A stretch of 64,000 nt of DNA from Malachius bipustulatus (lineage: Eukaryota > Arthropoda > Insecta > Coleoptera > Melyridae): NCBI GenBank assembly GCA_910589415.1, contig OU342633.1, positions 54,182,404 through 54,246,403 on the forward strand. Direction: 5' to 3'. The notes beneath the pieces are model-generated. The model made no database searches and was not told the DNA's origin. It was given only the letters and a program-made list of their open reading frames with translations. Made by a program: the position numbers and the translations under genes. Shown here one piece after another: positions 54,453 through 64,000 of this stretch (positions are counted from its first letter, which is position 1; every line of letters starts with the position of its first letter).

Positions 54453-56197
54453 CCTGATTCTTCGGATTTCGATACGTAAAGATAGGAGAAATAACGGAGA
54501 GAATCTGTAATCGCTTCAAGTGTTTCAAGAGAAAGAACGCTTTCATTCAAGTGCTGTTCTCTTCATTCGGGTGTTGTGTCGACTCCACGATCCATAGTGA
54601 GTCTTAGCAAGGTATCTATAAGAAATCTAAGGATTCATGCAGAAGGTATTATAGCTAAACTGAATTGAATCGATTTATTGAATCGGCCACCGTAAGGCTC
54701 TGGCTTCAATTCACCAAAATAATATTGACATATGAAATAAGACACAAAAAATTTAATATACAAGTTTTACGTTTAATTGGTAGATGGTCGACTTGATGGG
54801 GGTGGAATCAATTGTGGAAGTGTCTCTGCAACAGAGTTGATGCAGAGTTTCAGCTGCAATTTGTAAAATAATACTAAAACTTGCAACATTTCTCTATGAA
54901 GTTTTTATTCTATTTCATGGTATAAATTCTTTATCATAGTTCCGCTCGATAAGCAAGTAAATAGAAACTTGAATCCATAAACAACTTCCTCTGTTTAGAG
55001 CTCGGAACGATCAATGATTAATAATTGATCAATGCAAGCTAGAATGGTTTTGCTCTTTTCGGGAATAAGAGCTGCATTTAATTTTTCATCACCTATCTAT
55101 CATTGAAAGTACGAAATATATTTCAGACTATGGATCCAACAAGTCCTCCAGCAAATTCTGAAAGCCCAGTCTAAGATGATTTTCGTCAAAATTCGTTTTT
55201 TTTATTCCATAATGGAACAATAATCTCGTGCTCCTGGCATCGCCTGTTAAATAGCATTCGACGTCATGACGCGGGAAAATAGTGCCAAAGAGGTCTCAAG
55301 TTTACGAGGGTGTAAAAAATTGTTGTTTTATTGAGTAAAAAAGTGCACTTCTGATCTTTTTAACAAATAATAATACATATTGTATTATTGAGGATACTTC
55401 GAATGTCATAAAAACGAACCCTTATGCATGAAATCAATTAGTGAGGATAGATAAATGAGAATATTGTGTGATCCTTGCAGCAGTAGTCAAATTTCAGAAG
55501 AAACCGATTTACCAACAAGAAATGTGAGGACAATTCTAGGGCACTCTGGGTTCGTTGCTATGTCATGTCCAGGAAACTTCTTCCTGACACTAATTAAAAT
55601 TAAAGAATTACATCATGATATCCAATGCATTAATTATCTATCGTAACTTTTTTGAGACATGATAAACATTGGAGAATAAAAGCGAAACCAATCTCCTTCC
55701 TTGAAAAACAGTTACTAATCAATTCGCAGTTCACTTCGCATTATTTGTCCTTGTCGCTTCCGTCGCAAGTGGCGATAACACCCACTTTTTTCTTTGCAAA
55801 GATTGGAATGATTCGTTAGGCAACATCACCGGCGGGTAGTTCTTCTGGGATATCTATCGCCATCTTTTTTGTGTTTATGTGCCTTTTAATCTTTTATCCC
55901 TGTCAACTTGAAAAATCCAATCCAGGGTAGCTGTTAAGTATGGAACAAGACTTTGTTGCCAAAACGGTTCAACATATCGCCCCGAAAATTTCAATGGTTT
56001 AAGATTAATGTTTTTTTGACAACATCAAAAATGAAATGGTATTACTCATTAATTTTGTAGTAGGTATGTTGTATAGCGAATTCCCACAATTAGATGGTTT
56101 TATATTGACATCTGAAATTTTCACAGCGTTATGTTAAGCCGTTCTGGCAACAAAGAGCTGGTTTCGTATTTAACAGCTCGGTTTTCTGTATCATAAT

Positions 56198-56198
<1 letters not shown>
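54453..56198. other. No gene recognised
   Basis: AT-rich intronic or intergenic sequence. Small open frames (62-64 codons) resemble nothing known. No further KChIP exon was found. Confidence 0.4.

Positions 56199-56233
<35 letters not shown>
56199..56233. repeat. (AAT)n tail of the non-LTR element
   Basis: About eleven aat/ata triplets directly after the element's aataaag (minus-strand reading). Confidence 0.9.
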
Positions 56234-56467
56234 CTTTATTCCCAACAGGTATTTATACACCCAATTACAGAAAATAACAAATTGAAATATAAACAACAGT
56301 AAAAAAATCGACAATAACAACAAGGTCGTTGCAATTCACTACATTGTACACACATGTTGATATGAAGCGTGAGTACAATGACATATACACCAGTTTATTA
56401 AAACAATAAGAGGAGAAAAAACAGTCGTAAACATAGCAACAACGAACTCGGGACCACTCTTACAAGG

Positions 56468-57772
56468 TTATACATGAAGTCTCGACATAGTAGCTACCAC
56501 CGTGGCAAGACTATCAGAGTTTAGGTCACAAAGCTGTGACAAGTTGTTGCCATATTTGCACATAAGAAACACTGGAGACCTAATAAGTACATTAGAGCTC
56601 GAACGTGGACAGTAAAATATTGCGTTATTCCTGGAGTTGACTCGTGGAACCAAAAACGAGACATTGCCCAACAGAGATGGGCAGTCTATCAAGTTATGCA
56701 TAAGATTGAATAGAAATCTTACAATAATGATAATTCGTCTCAACTCCAGGGAACACACTTCAAACCTGGTTAAAAGCATGACGTGATCAAAACCCCTATC
56801 AGGATAGACACCATCCATTACAGTTGACACGAATTTCAGAAACCTTCTCTGTATTTGTTCAAGGTTGTTAATATACACTCCGTAAATGGGATACCACACC
56901 AGGCATCCATATTCCAGCCTAGCCCTAATCAGAGTCTTAAACAAAGTAATAAGGATATTGGCATCTTTAAACTCCCGACAGTTGCGATATATGTATCCAT
57001 AGATCCTGTACGCTCCAGAAATTGTGGTACACACATGCTCACCGAAGTGTAGGCGTCTATCAAATATTATGCCCAGATCCCTTATACTCTCCAGCCTATT
57101 CAGTATCATATTATTTACGGAGTAGTCATATGTGATATATAACTTCTTTCTTGTAAAGGAAACAACATTACACTTCGAGACATTGAGAGATAGTCTGTTA
57201 CTAGCACACCATCGACTCACGGAGTCAATGTTTTCTTGCAAGGTTACACAATCATTGATGGACTTAATGGAGGTAAACAACTTGAGGTCGTCGGCATACA
57301 ACAATTTATTGCAAGTGATCACTTTTTCAATGTCGTTAATAAAAAGTAGGAATAAGAGGGGTCCAAGTTTGGACCCTTGAGGGACACCAGAGGTGGGTAC
57401 AAAAGTATCTGACATATAGTTATTGTATTTTACAAACTGTCGCCGATCAGTTAGATATGATCTAAATAGTTTAACCAGATCGTCAGAGAACCCAAACGAG
57501 TGCAATTTATTTAGAAGAATAAAGTGATCGATTTGGTCAAAGGCCTTCTGAAAGTCTGTGAATACCACATCGACCTGACCTTTGCCGTCGATCACTTCGG
57601 CTGTATACTGACTAAAAGAGGCCAGGTTCGTGATTGTAGAGCGCTTTTCGACAAATCCATGCTGGTTCGGCGACAAGTAATTAGTAACAAAGGAGTAGAT
57701 GTGTCGATACAGTATAGATTCAAAAACTTTGGAGAAGTTACAGCATAGTGAGATAGGTCTATAGTTGTACAC
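56468..57772 (-). CDS. Truncated reverse transcriptase of the non-LTR element
   Basis: 434 codons from an internal Met; the reading frame extends upstream to about 57824 (WKQSSITPIHKKGDKSSV), so the listed start is only the first Met left by the truncation. Motifs in order: YRPISLCCNFSKVFE (residues 4-18), FTDFQKAFD (catalytic D73), SGVPQGSKLGPLL (about 128-140), YADD (159-162) and the thumb region with LGIIFDRRLHFGEHV. There is no RNase H after the RT and no Cys-His tail is obvious, which fits the CR1/Jockey type. The frame has no internal stop. Without endonuclease or ORF1 it cannot move by itself. Confidence 0.88.
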   Translation of the reverse strand: MYNYRPISLCCNFSKVFESILYRHIYSFVTNYLSPNQHGFVEKRSTITNLASFSQYTAEVIDGKGQVDVVFTDFQKAFDQIDHFILLNKLHSFGFSDDLVKLFRSYLTDRRQFVKYNNYMSDTFVPTSGVPQGSKLGPLLFLLFINDIEKVITCNKLLYADDLKLFTSIKSINDCVTLQENIDSVSRWCASNRLSLNVSKCNVVSFTRKKLYITYDYSVNNMILNRLESIRDLGIIFDRRLHFGEHVCTTISGAYRIYGYIYRNCREFKDANILITLFKTLIRARLEYGCLVWYPIYGVYINNLEQIQRRFLKFVSTVMDGVYPDRGFDHVMLLTRFEVCSLELRRIIIIVRFLFNLMHNLIDCPSLLGNVSFLVPRVNSRNNAIFYCPRSSSNVLIRSPVFLMCKYGNNLSQLCDLNSDSLATVVATMSRLHV

Positions 57773-57829
57773 CGAAGATTTATCTCCCTTTTTGTGAATA
57801 GGCGTAATGCTAGACTGCTTCCAAATCTA

Positions 57830-60684
57830 TTATTACAATATTATAAGTTCGACTATTACAATAAACACACTCCATCTCTGAAAGTGTTTTTTACATCACC
57901 ACTGGCAACTAGAATTTAAGAGACACAAAAGACCATCAGGCGGTGAGGACTACTTTCTGATAGAACTTCAAAGAAGCATCTGAAGTTCTAGACGGTCAAA
58001 TCTATTGATGATCAATCATGCAGTTGTTTCAATTATTGTTTTGCTGTTGTTCTTAGGACAAATTTTTAATAATAACTAATTTCCAAGAAATTTATTTCTT
58101 TAAAAAATTCAAATCATATGGAATGTAGCATATTGTATGGATCATGAACTGATTCCAAATTATTTTGCCGAATAAAGTTTAATGTAAGTTCCATAAGTTC
58201 CGCATTTAGCTAGTTAAAAGCATTTCATTTATTTTTATTACACCCTACGGTTTTACAGCTACTTAAAAATCCCGTTAAAATGAATAGGAAAATGGGATAA
58301 TTCAAAACTCACAGCTGCAGAATATGCAGAAATAACAGAAGAAATAATAATCTTGCAAGTAAGCGTCTCCAATTTATAAAGCGACATATTTTCCTCTGTA
58401 ACATTCCTGCTTGTTACTAATGATAGGAATCGTTATTGCTTTAGTATTATGAGAGAGCTTTAGGGAGCTTTGTTATTTCCTTTCCATCCAGAAACCTAGC
58501 TCTAAGTATCTGGCACCATGAAAGCCTTTTCCACACAAATAAGAAAAAAGATTTCCATCGCGGCTGTTCCACTGATTGTGTTCGACTGACAAAGACTGCA
58601 TCTTGGATTAGACAGATGGTAGAATTATTGTTGAAACTCTCCAAGGAATAATCGTATGTGTATTATTAAATTGTGTGGCACCGTTTCTTTTAATCTGATT
58701 TCGCATCGAGCGTTTTTCCCCTAAAGTTGGCTTATTATCGTCGTCGACGCCTTTGCTAGAGCGCTGCGGTCTTGTTTAGTGCAGACATTGCGGTCGTGAC
58801 TCGTTCAAATAGAACAAAAACCATCATGTTGATGACCTGGAGCGGAAAATTTGTCTTCAGAGAGAAAAACCTTCGTTCGCCCTGCCGGAGTGGCTTTACT
58901 TTTGATATTAGGATGTGACCTGGAACTACTGAATTGGGAAATCGCTTTTTTACTTTATTTTTTTATTTTCTTTTTATAATTGAAATCGTTGTCTTTATTA
59001 TTATTATACTTTAAATTAACTGAAATAAAATAAATTTAAAAAATATAATTCTATTTTTATTATCTTTACTTTGCTGTACCTAAATATATTTAATCAGATC
59101 GAGATACAGCTAACAAAATTCGGTCTCTGAAAGTATTTTTACTCCTTTTTATCATCAAGAACATTATTATTTATTAACATAAATTACATAAACAATATGT
59201 AAAAATATATTCAAAATGCCTGTAAATATTTGAGTTAAAGTGATTATAACGCTTGCTTGAAAGTTTGTTTCACGTAACAGATTTCGTTTGTGTATTTTCT
59301 CAACAACTTTCGTTGTGGACTTTGAAAGTAGGGTAACAAAAAAATTAATTTATGTGACAAAACTTATCCTCCGAAATCTTCGCTACCGAAATAATGAAAA
59401 ATGTCCTAAAAAGCAAGGAAACATTTTTCTTGTTTTTCATGTAGAACGTGAACAACAAAACGAATGTGAGAGGAAGACTGAAATAATTTCTAGAAATGTT
59501 TTCACAGCAGGGCTTAGAGGAGTCGGGAACCAGGCAGGTACACTTTCTCTTTCATCCTGCGTTTTGATCCGGGAAGGTTCCAATGATATCTGCTGCGCTG
59601 TCAGAGCGTACAGGAGTGTATTAGAGAGAAATGCGAAATGGGAGCATTAATTTAATAAATGTGTCACTGAAATGGACGAAGGCTCATCATAAGCTGTTTA
59701 TTCCTGGATAAAAACACCAGGCGGCGCACTGTTTCTGAATACATATAATAACATGCCTGTTTTATATGGTAAACATAATACACGTTCCAGGGTTATATGT
59801 ACAGCAAATGGTGTTTAATGTAGCATAATAGGCTTTCCCAGGCGTGAAAATACGCAACAAAATGATTTTATGATCTACACTCATATTACTTGATTTAGGA
59901 ATTGATAAGATACCATTAGAAGCAGGTATATCATGATAGTTTTCTGGTGGTGACTAAAAAGTAACAAATGCTAAAATAAGTTCGCTTTAATACCTACCTA
60001 CCTAATTATTTTTCATTTTTGTTTCAGGTATGACGTTCCAAGGTATAAACTGTAATAAAAACATTATTCGTTATCAAGGTAAAAAATATTTTTTGAATTG
60101 CAAAAGGAATTATTTTTGGACTACTCGACAAGGTCGTTTTATCTTGAGAATGTTATTGAGTGCTTTTGAATGCATTTTTAAATGCTAATGGTTTACAATG
60201 CTTTTTCACTTCCACGTATTCTAGTAGTTGATTTTTAACTTCTCATTTTTTAACTATTGGTTTTTTCGGTAATGCAAAAGCTTTCAGTTAGCAATAATAA
60301 GTATTTCATATTGAAGTGGTTTGTTTTTTTTGCAATAAGGGAGAAACGCAGTCTGATGACCTTAAACGGCAACCAACACTGTACAGATTATGTAGTTCTA
60401 TAATCTGCTAGCTTTTTTTACATTTATATTACCAGAGGTACTTAACAGTATTTTTAGCCCTGTAATTTTTTTATTCATGCTGAGGGCTCTACTAAACGCT
60501 TTAAGTAATTTCTATGCTGTACTTTGGCTTATTTTATTTACTTATTAACTTATTACTTGCTTGATGATGAGTACTTTACCATTTTAGTTTATTTATACGT
60601 ATAATAAAATCGAATCTTTGTAGTTTTCTTATAGTTAACTTTACCTACTGATCTATTGTATGGTATTTAGTGGAAGTAAACAAA
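57830..60684. other. No gene recognised
   Basis: AT-rich. A GC-richer block at about 58640-58920 has no assignable frame. A 120-codon open frame at 59288-59650 (plus) resembles no family and has no supporting splice or start context. No KChIP exon recognised. Confidence 0.4.
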
Positions 60685-60690
60685 CAAGAA

Positions 60691-60707
60691 GTATTTTATT
60701 TATTTAT
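60691..60707 (-). terminator. Polyadenylation signal cluster of the Cys-rich gene
   Basis: On the minus strand, overlapping AATAAATAAATAAA copies lie 23-40 bases after the stop codon of the Cys-rich ORF. Confidence 0.6.
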
Positions 60708-60729
60708 TGCAATAGATATAATAATTAAA

Positions 60730-61389
60730 TTAATTGCAACAGTTGCAAGAATTTTCCATTTTCCGATAAGATATAGTTGGAGGGTTATACTCACAGAAAT
60801 AAGTACAAAATTGATTCGGACATGAGTAATCGCAGCAATAATTGCAAAACGTGCATTGACAAGGTTCAGCTGGAGGATAACACCTTGTGAAACATTTTCT
60901 TCCATTGCAATTCGAATAACAAGGGTTGCAATCGTTATTCCTACACACTGTCATAGAAGAGCAATAAGGATCACATTCCCATTTTCCAAATGACATCGAT
61001 CTTATATTTGGTGGACAACACGGAAAATTGATCGGTCTAAAGTTATTTTCGTTTATATTGTTGTTTGAAAATTCCTTGTAACATACTTGCGTGGTTGATT
61101 TTTTCCTGCAGCAGTCCTCTGCAGAATCAGTGCAAATGATGATTGATTTACATTTCTTAGCTTGACAACTATCGATACAAATACGACTCTTCCTATTTCT
61201 CGACGACAGGTCTCCGCTTTTCTTGTTGCAAGGGCTTGATTTGCAACTCGTCTCCGGACTGAGAAGAATTTTTATTGACTTCAATCCACCCAAAAGCGAC
61301 TCATCGGCTGTAGGGCCCAGTAGGTTTCCAAACAGATCGATTCCACGACAACACATGTCGTCTTCACAAGGGCAACAACTGCAATCCAT
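60730..61389 (-). CDS. Cysteine-rich protein, single exon, function unknown
   Basis: A 219-residue intracellular-looking protein (no signal peptide, no membrane segment) with about 36 cysteines (16 percent), many as CC or CxC. Residues 1-14 form a first cluster (MDCSCCPCEDDMCC), followed by a Ser/Lys-rich stretch. A second dense block runs from about 120 to the end, with repeated YC, FC and PC steps (PCQCTFCNYCCDYSC) and a final NCCN. The start lies in AAATAATGG, a good insect context. Polyadenylation signals follow the stop within 40 bases, which supports a real transcription unit. It resembles in composition the Cys-rich sperm-tail or metal-binding proteins of insects, but I cannot place it in a family. 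It lies antisense in what should be a KChIP intron. Confidence 0.65.
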   Translation of the reverse strand: MDCSCCPCEDDMCCRGIDLFGNLLGPTADESLLGGLKSIKILLSPETSCKSSPCNKKSGDLSSRNRKSRICIDSCQAKKCKSIIICTDSAEDCCRKKSTTQVCYKEFSNNNINENNFRPINFPCCPPNIRSMSFGKWECDPYCSSMTVCRNNDCNPCYSNCNGRKCFTRCYPPAEPCQCTFCNYCCDYSCPNQFCTYFCEYNPPTISYRKMENSCNCCN

Positions 61390-64000
61390 TATTTAGAGAC
61401 CTCGATTGAATAACATTGGCGGATATATTATTGGGGTTTCTATCTGGAGATATTTGCTCGATACATGAATTTTTTTAATGCGTTACTTGTCTTTTATTGT
61501 CGATTCATTTGGATTTTAATTTTTTTTTTTGTATGTAAGCGAAAGATTTTTGACATGTATGTGATGATGAATATTGAATATGACAGTTCCTGAAAGTGAC
61601 TTTTATCGAGATAAATCACACCAATAGAAGCACCCAACAGCAGGAACCGTTCCTAATTATTGTTATCCAAAGAATATTGTTTTCATTTGTCTTATATTAT
61701 TGTTTAGTACGGTAAGAATAATAGGAAACGACTTGACCACAATAATATGGAATGAAACAATGCTAATAAAGAAAGTAAACAAACTGTTGCGATATTTCTA
61801 TTTACTGATGAGGGGATAAGTTATTCGAATCAGTCCGCGTTGTTGAACTGAATGGAAGTTACTATAGGCCCATTTCATCAGATTCTTAAGGCATCGTCGA
61901 CCCAAATCGGGGACAATAAATTATATTCAGAGGCACGCTGAATTACACATTCAAAGGGGAATTTTCCTTGCCATAAAACAAAACATTTTTCTATTTTTAC
62001 CCTTGATCAGATCCTTGCCCTCTAGGACTCTGTCTATTTCTGGATTGACTTCGAACTGCCATAGTCGCGATTTCAGTAACTAATGTAGGTTTGAAGTCGC
62101 TGCAGGCTTATCGGAGATGGGATTAGGTGCATAAATTGATTTCGGTGATATTTCGGCGGAACGGTTAGTGTTCCAAAAAAATGTCACTTATGAGAAAGGT
62201 AGGAAATTTTGTCTACTGAAAAAAGTGCAAAAATTTGGGCAAAAAGTGCAAAAACCATAGTGCAGGGTCAAATTTTTATTAACGCAATTTCAAATTCATG
62301 TTCAACGACCCAAAAAAACATCGAGAATGAGAAAATCAAAACCACCACTCTAAAACCCCAATGCTATTCTTCATATGCCTAGCCTAGATTACCTGTGACA
62401 AGTTTTCTTTTTTTTTCTTTCAACAGCATGTAATACATTTTCCATGATACCCAGTACAGCTCCTAGTTGCTTTTGCACTCCGGGCGAGTCTCTCATTCGT
62501 CTCTTGGTGATGTTAGGTGATGCCTGTTTCCACTTGATCTGAATCCCAACCCAGTTTTATAAGAACTACTTCGGAGTCTTCACTAAAGCCTTTTGTAGAC
62601 GGGCCATGCTTCCCAAAAATTGTTCAAGGTTTCCAGAGACAGTTTTTCTTATACAAACTGTTTTTGGTGAAATGATGGGATGTTTGAACACGTTGACACC
62701 AAGATCAAAATATTTACCAACATTAAACATAAAACAAATTTCGTTGAAGTGTAAGGTAAATCATTACCTATTTAAAGTTATGACAAATATAAATATTTTG
62801 TAAAGTTATAAATACCATCCATGCATCTTTAACTTACCGGTATGGAATAATGGATTGCTATGAACTTTATATGTGCCAAAGAACGAAACTATGTAGATGG
62901 ATCGAGAAATATCATAATAGTACCCTGTACTTATTTGCCTGAGCATACCATGCGGAAACAGAGAGGGAAATCGACGACAGCCGTTGATTGAGGATTATCC
63001 CGATCTCTCACTCCTCACTTGACCCGTTCACTTGAACTCTACGTTATTTCCCTATCCTTCCAGCTTCGTTAACCTACATATACAGGATTTCCAGAAACAA
63101 TAGTAGGTACTAATTTCAATTAATAGTGGAATAATAGGGGTGGTATTGTTTTCTTAATCACATGAAGAGCCTATTTCAAGTATTGCGCAGCTATAGCAGA
63201 ATAGAAAAATATATATGGAAAATAAGGCGGCAGTTTTCAAATATTGATTGATCCTGATTGACTGTATTGAGGCTGTATTTGAGATTCTAACTGATTATTT
63301 CGATTTGACATTCTTACAAAAAAAAATTTCTCTAATGCTTGCAAAGGGTTTTTCTCTAATGAAAACAAATGGTTCGTAGCATAAGACTCCCAAACAAGGC
63401 TTTATTAAGTATCGCCAATATCTACAAATATAATCCAAAAAAATAAAGAAAAAGGTATCCAATAACGATGCTTCCCCCATCGAGGCACGGTTGCGGATTC
63501 CTTCTACAAATTCACCGCACCCGGTAGAAAAGAGGCCTGGTAGGTTATTTCGGGGACTTAAAAAATCCGCCTAAGTAAGGACTCCCCTATCGACTTATCT
63601 CGCCTCATAGGAAAGAAGGAGCAGTGGCTCCGATCAGCACTCAAAGCAGGAAATCGTCATTTCGTGGTCACCATCTTTGTCTCGACTGACATACGAGTAG
63701 CGGTGGCCGGCGTTTTATAGCGGCATCGTCGTTGATAAGGCCGACGGTGTCAAAAAAATAAACTACTCTTAATTAGGTCTGAAAATCGGCGTTCGTTCCT
63801 TCCGTCTGATCTCTGCTTATATTTGTAATGAGATCCTAGGATATCATTACATTCTTATTGTAAGATGAAAACGGGAAGTAATAGAAAGGCGTAGCAAAAA
63901 ATTACTTCATTTTATCATGTCTATAAGTAGGTAGGTACCTAAGTACCTAAAATTAATGAACAGAAATTATAAATAAATACAAAAACAGCTCTTAGAAAGA
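61390..64000. other. No gene recognised
   Basis: AT-rich, with a GC-richer block at 63480-63770 that has no assignable frame. The palindrome gtaggtaggtacctaagtac lies near 63925. Small open frames at 62606 and 63295 have no recognisable features. Confidence 0.4.

Larger units (their letters stand above)
56199..57826 (-). mobile_element. 5'-truncated non-LTR retrotransposon (CR1/Jockey-like)
   Basis: On the minus strand the element begins abruptly inside the reverse transcriptase (WKQSSITPIHKKGDKSS, near 57824) and runs to a 3' end GAATAAAG followed by about eleven ATT units (56199-56233). 5' truncation and a simple-repeat tail are usual for incomplete target-primed insertions. The 3' UTR is about 230 bp. 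A target-site duplication could not be defined because both flanks are rich in ATT. Confidence 0.85.

Noticed and set aside
59288..59650. 120-codon plus-strand open frame.
   Set aside because: No recognisable domain, no splice context and a composition like its AT-rich surroundings; it is probably a chance frame.

Overview
The window is insect-like genomic DNA: AT-rich, with large introns, few coding exons and many transposon families. The abundant TA-flanked CAGGGTG-type inverted-repeat elements and the insect-type KChIP exon favour an insect, perhaps a beetle, but the species cannot be fixed from sequence alone. No tRNA, CRISPR array or operon structure was seen.

Cellular genes. Only two loci are supported. 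(1) A plus-strand gene of the Kv-channel-interacting protein (KChIP) family of neuronal calcium sensors has two exons here (43343-43653 and 48990-49184) whose splice phases fit each other. The EF-hand exons that should follow lie beyond 64000. (2) A single-exon, minus-strand gene (60730-61389) encodes a 219-residue protein with about 36 cysteines. It seems to lie inside the long downstream intron of the KChIP gene, in antisense. No coding exon of a cellular gene was recognised in the first 43 kb.

Mobile DNA by region. 4.5-5.0 kb: RNase H relic. 7.2-7.75 kb: foldback element. 8.05-8.43 kb: very short LTR pair with a tRNA-Lys primer site. 8.53-8.83 kb: small TIR element holding a complete hammerhead-ribozyme-like motif. 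8.84-15.6 kb: a 1.19-kb palindromic element split by a full-length 5.56-kb I-group non-LTR retrotransposon with two long ORFs, a 15-bp target duplication and an (AAG)n tail. 18.0-18.3 kb: TIR element with 5S-rRNA-like sequence. 21.0-21.8 and 38.8-39.65 kb: two relics of one RNase-H-bearing non-LTR family. 27.6-29.1 and 29.56-30.57 kb: two more large palindromes. 30.83-32.23 kb: two near-identical Harbinger-like MITEs. 39.85-40.27 kb: Tc1 transposase relic. 43.8-44.4 and 48.4-48.9 kb: foldback MITEs in the KChIP intron. 49.85-50.55 kb: an inverted plus direct array of three hammerhead-like motifs, as in Penelope-like elements. 51.9-54.45 kb: two LTRs in inverted orientation. 56.2-57.83 kb: a 5'-truncated non-LTR element with an intact RT.

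How it fits together. Host genes take up little of the window. Most recognisable sequence is nested or palindromic mobile DNA, much of which could fold into long double-stranded RNA if transcribed. The most unusual items are the hammerhead-like motifs, the set of whole-element palindromes, the inverted LTR pair with diverged 18/19-bp arrays, and the intact I-group element with an altered endonuclease motif.
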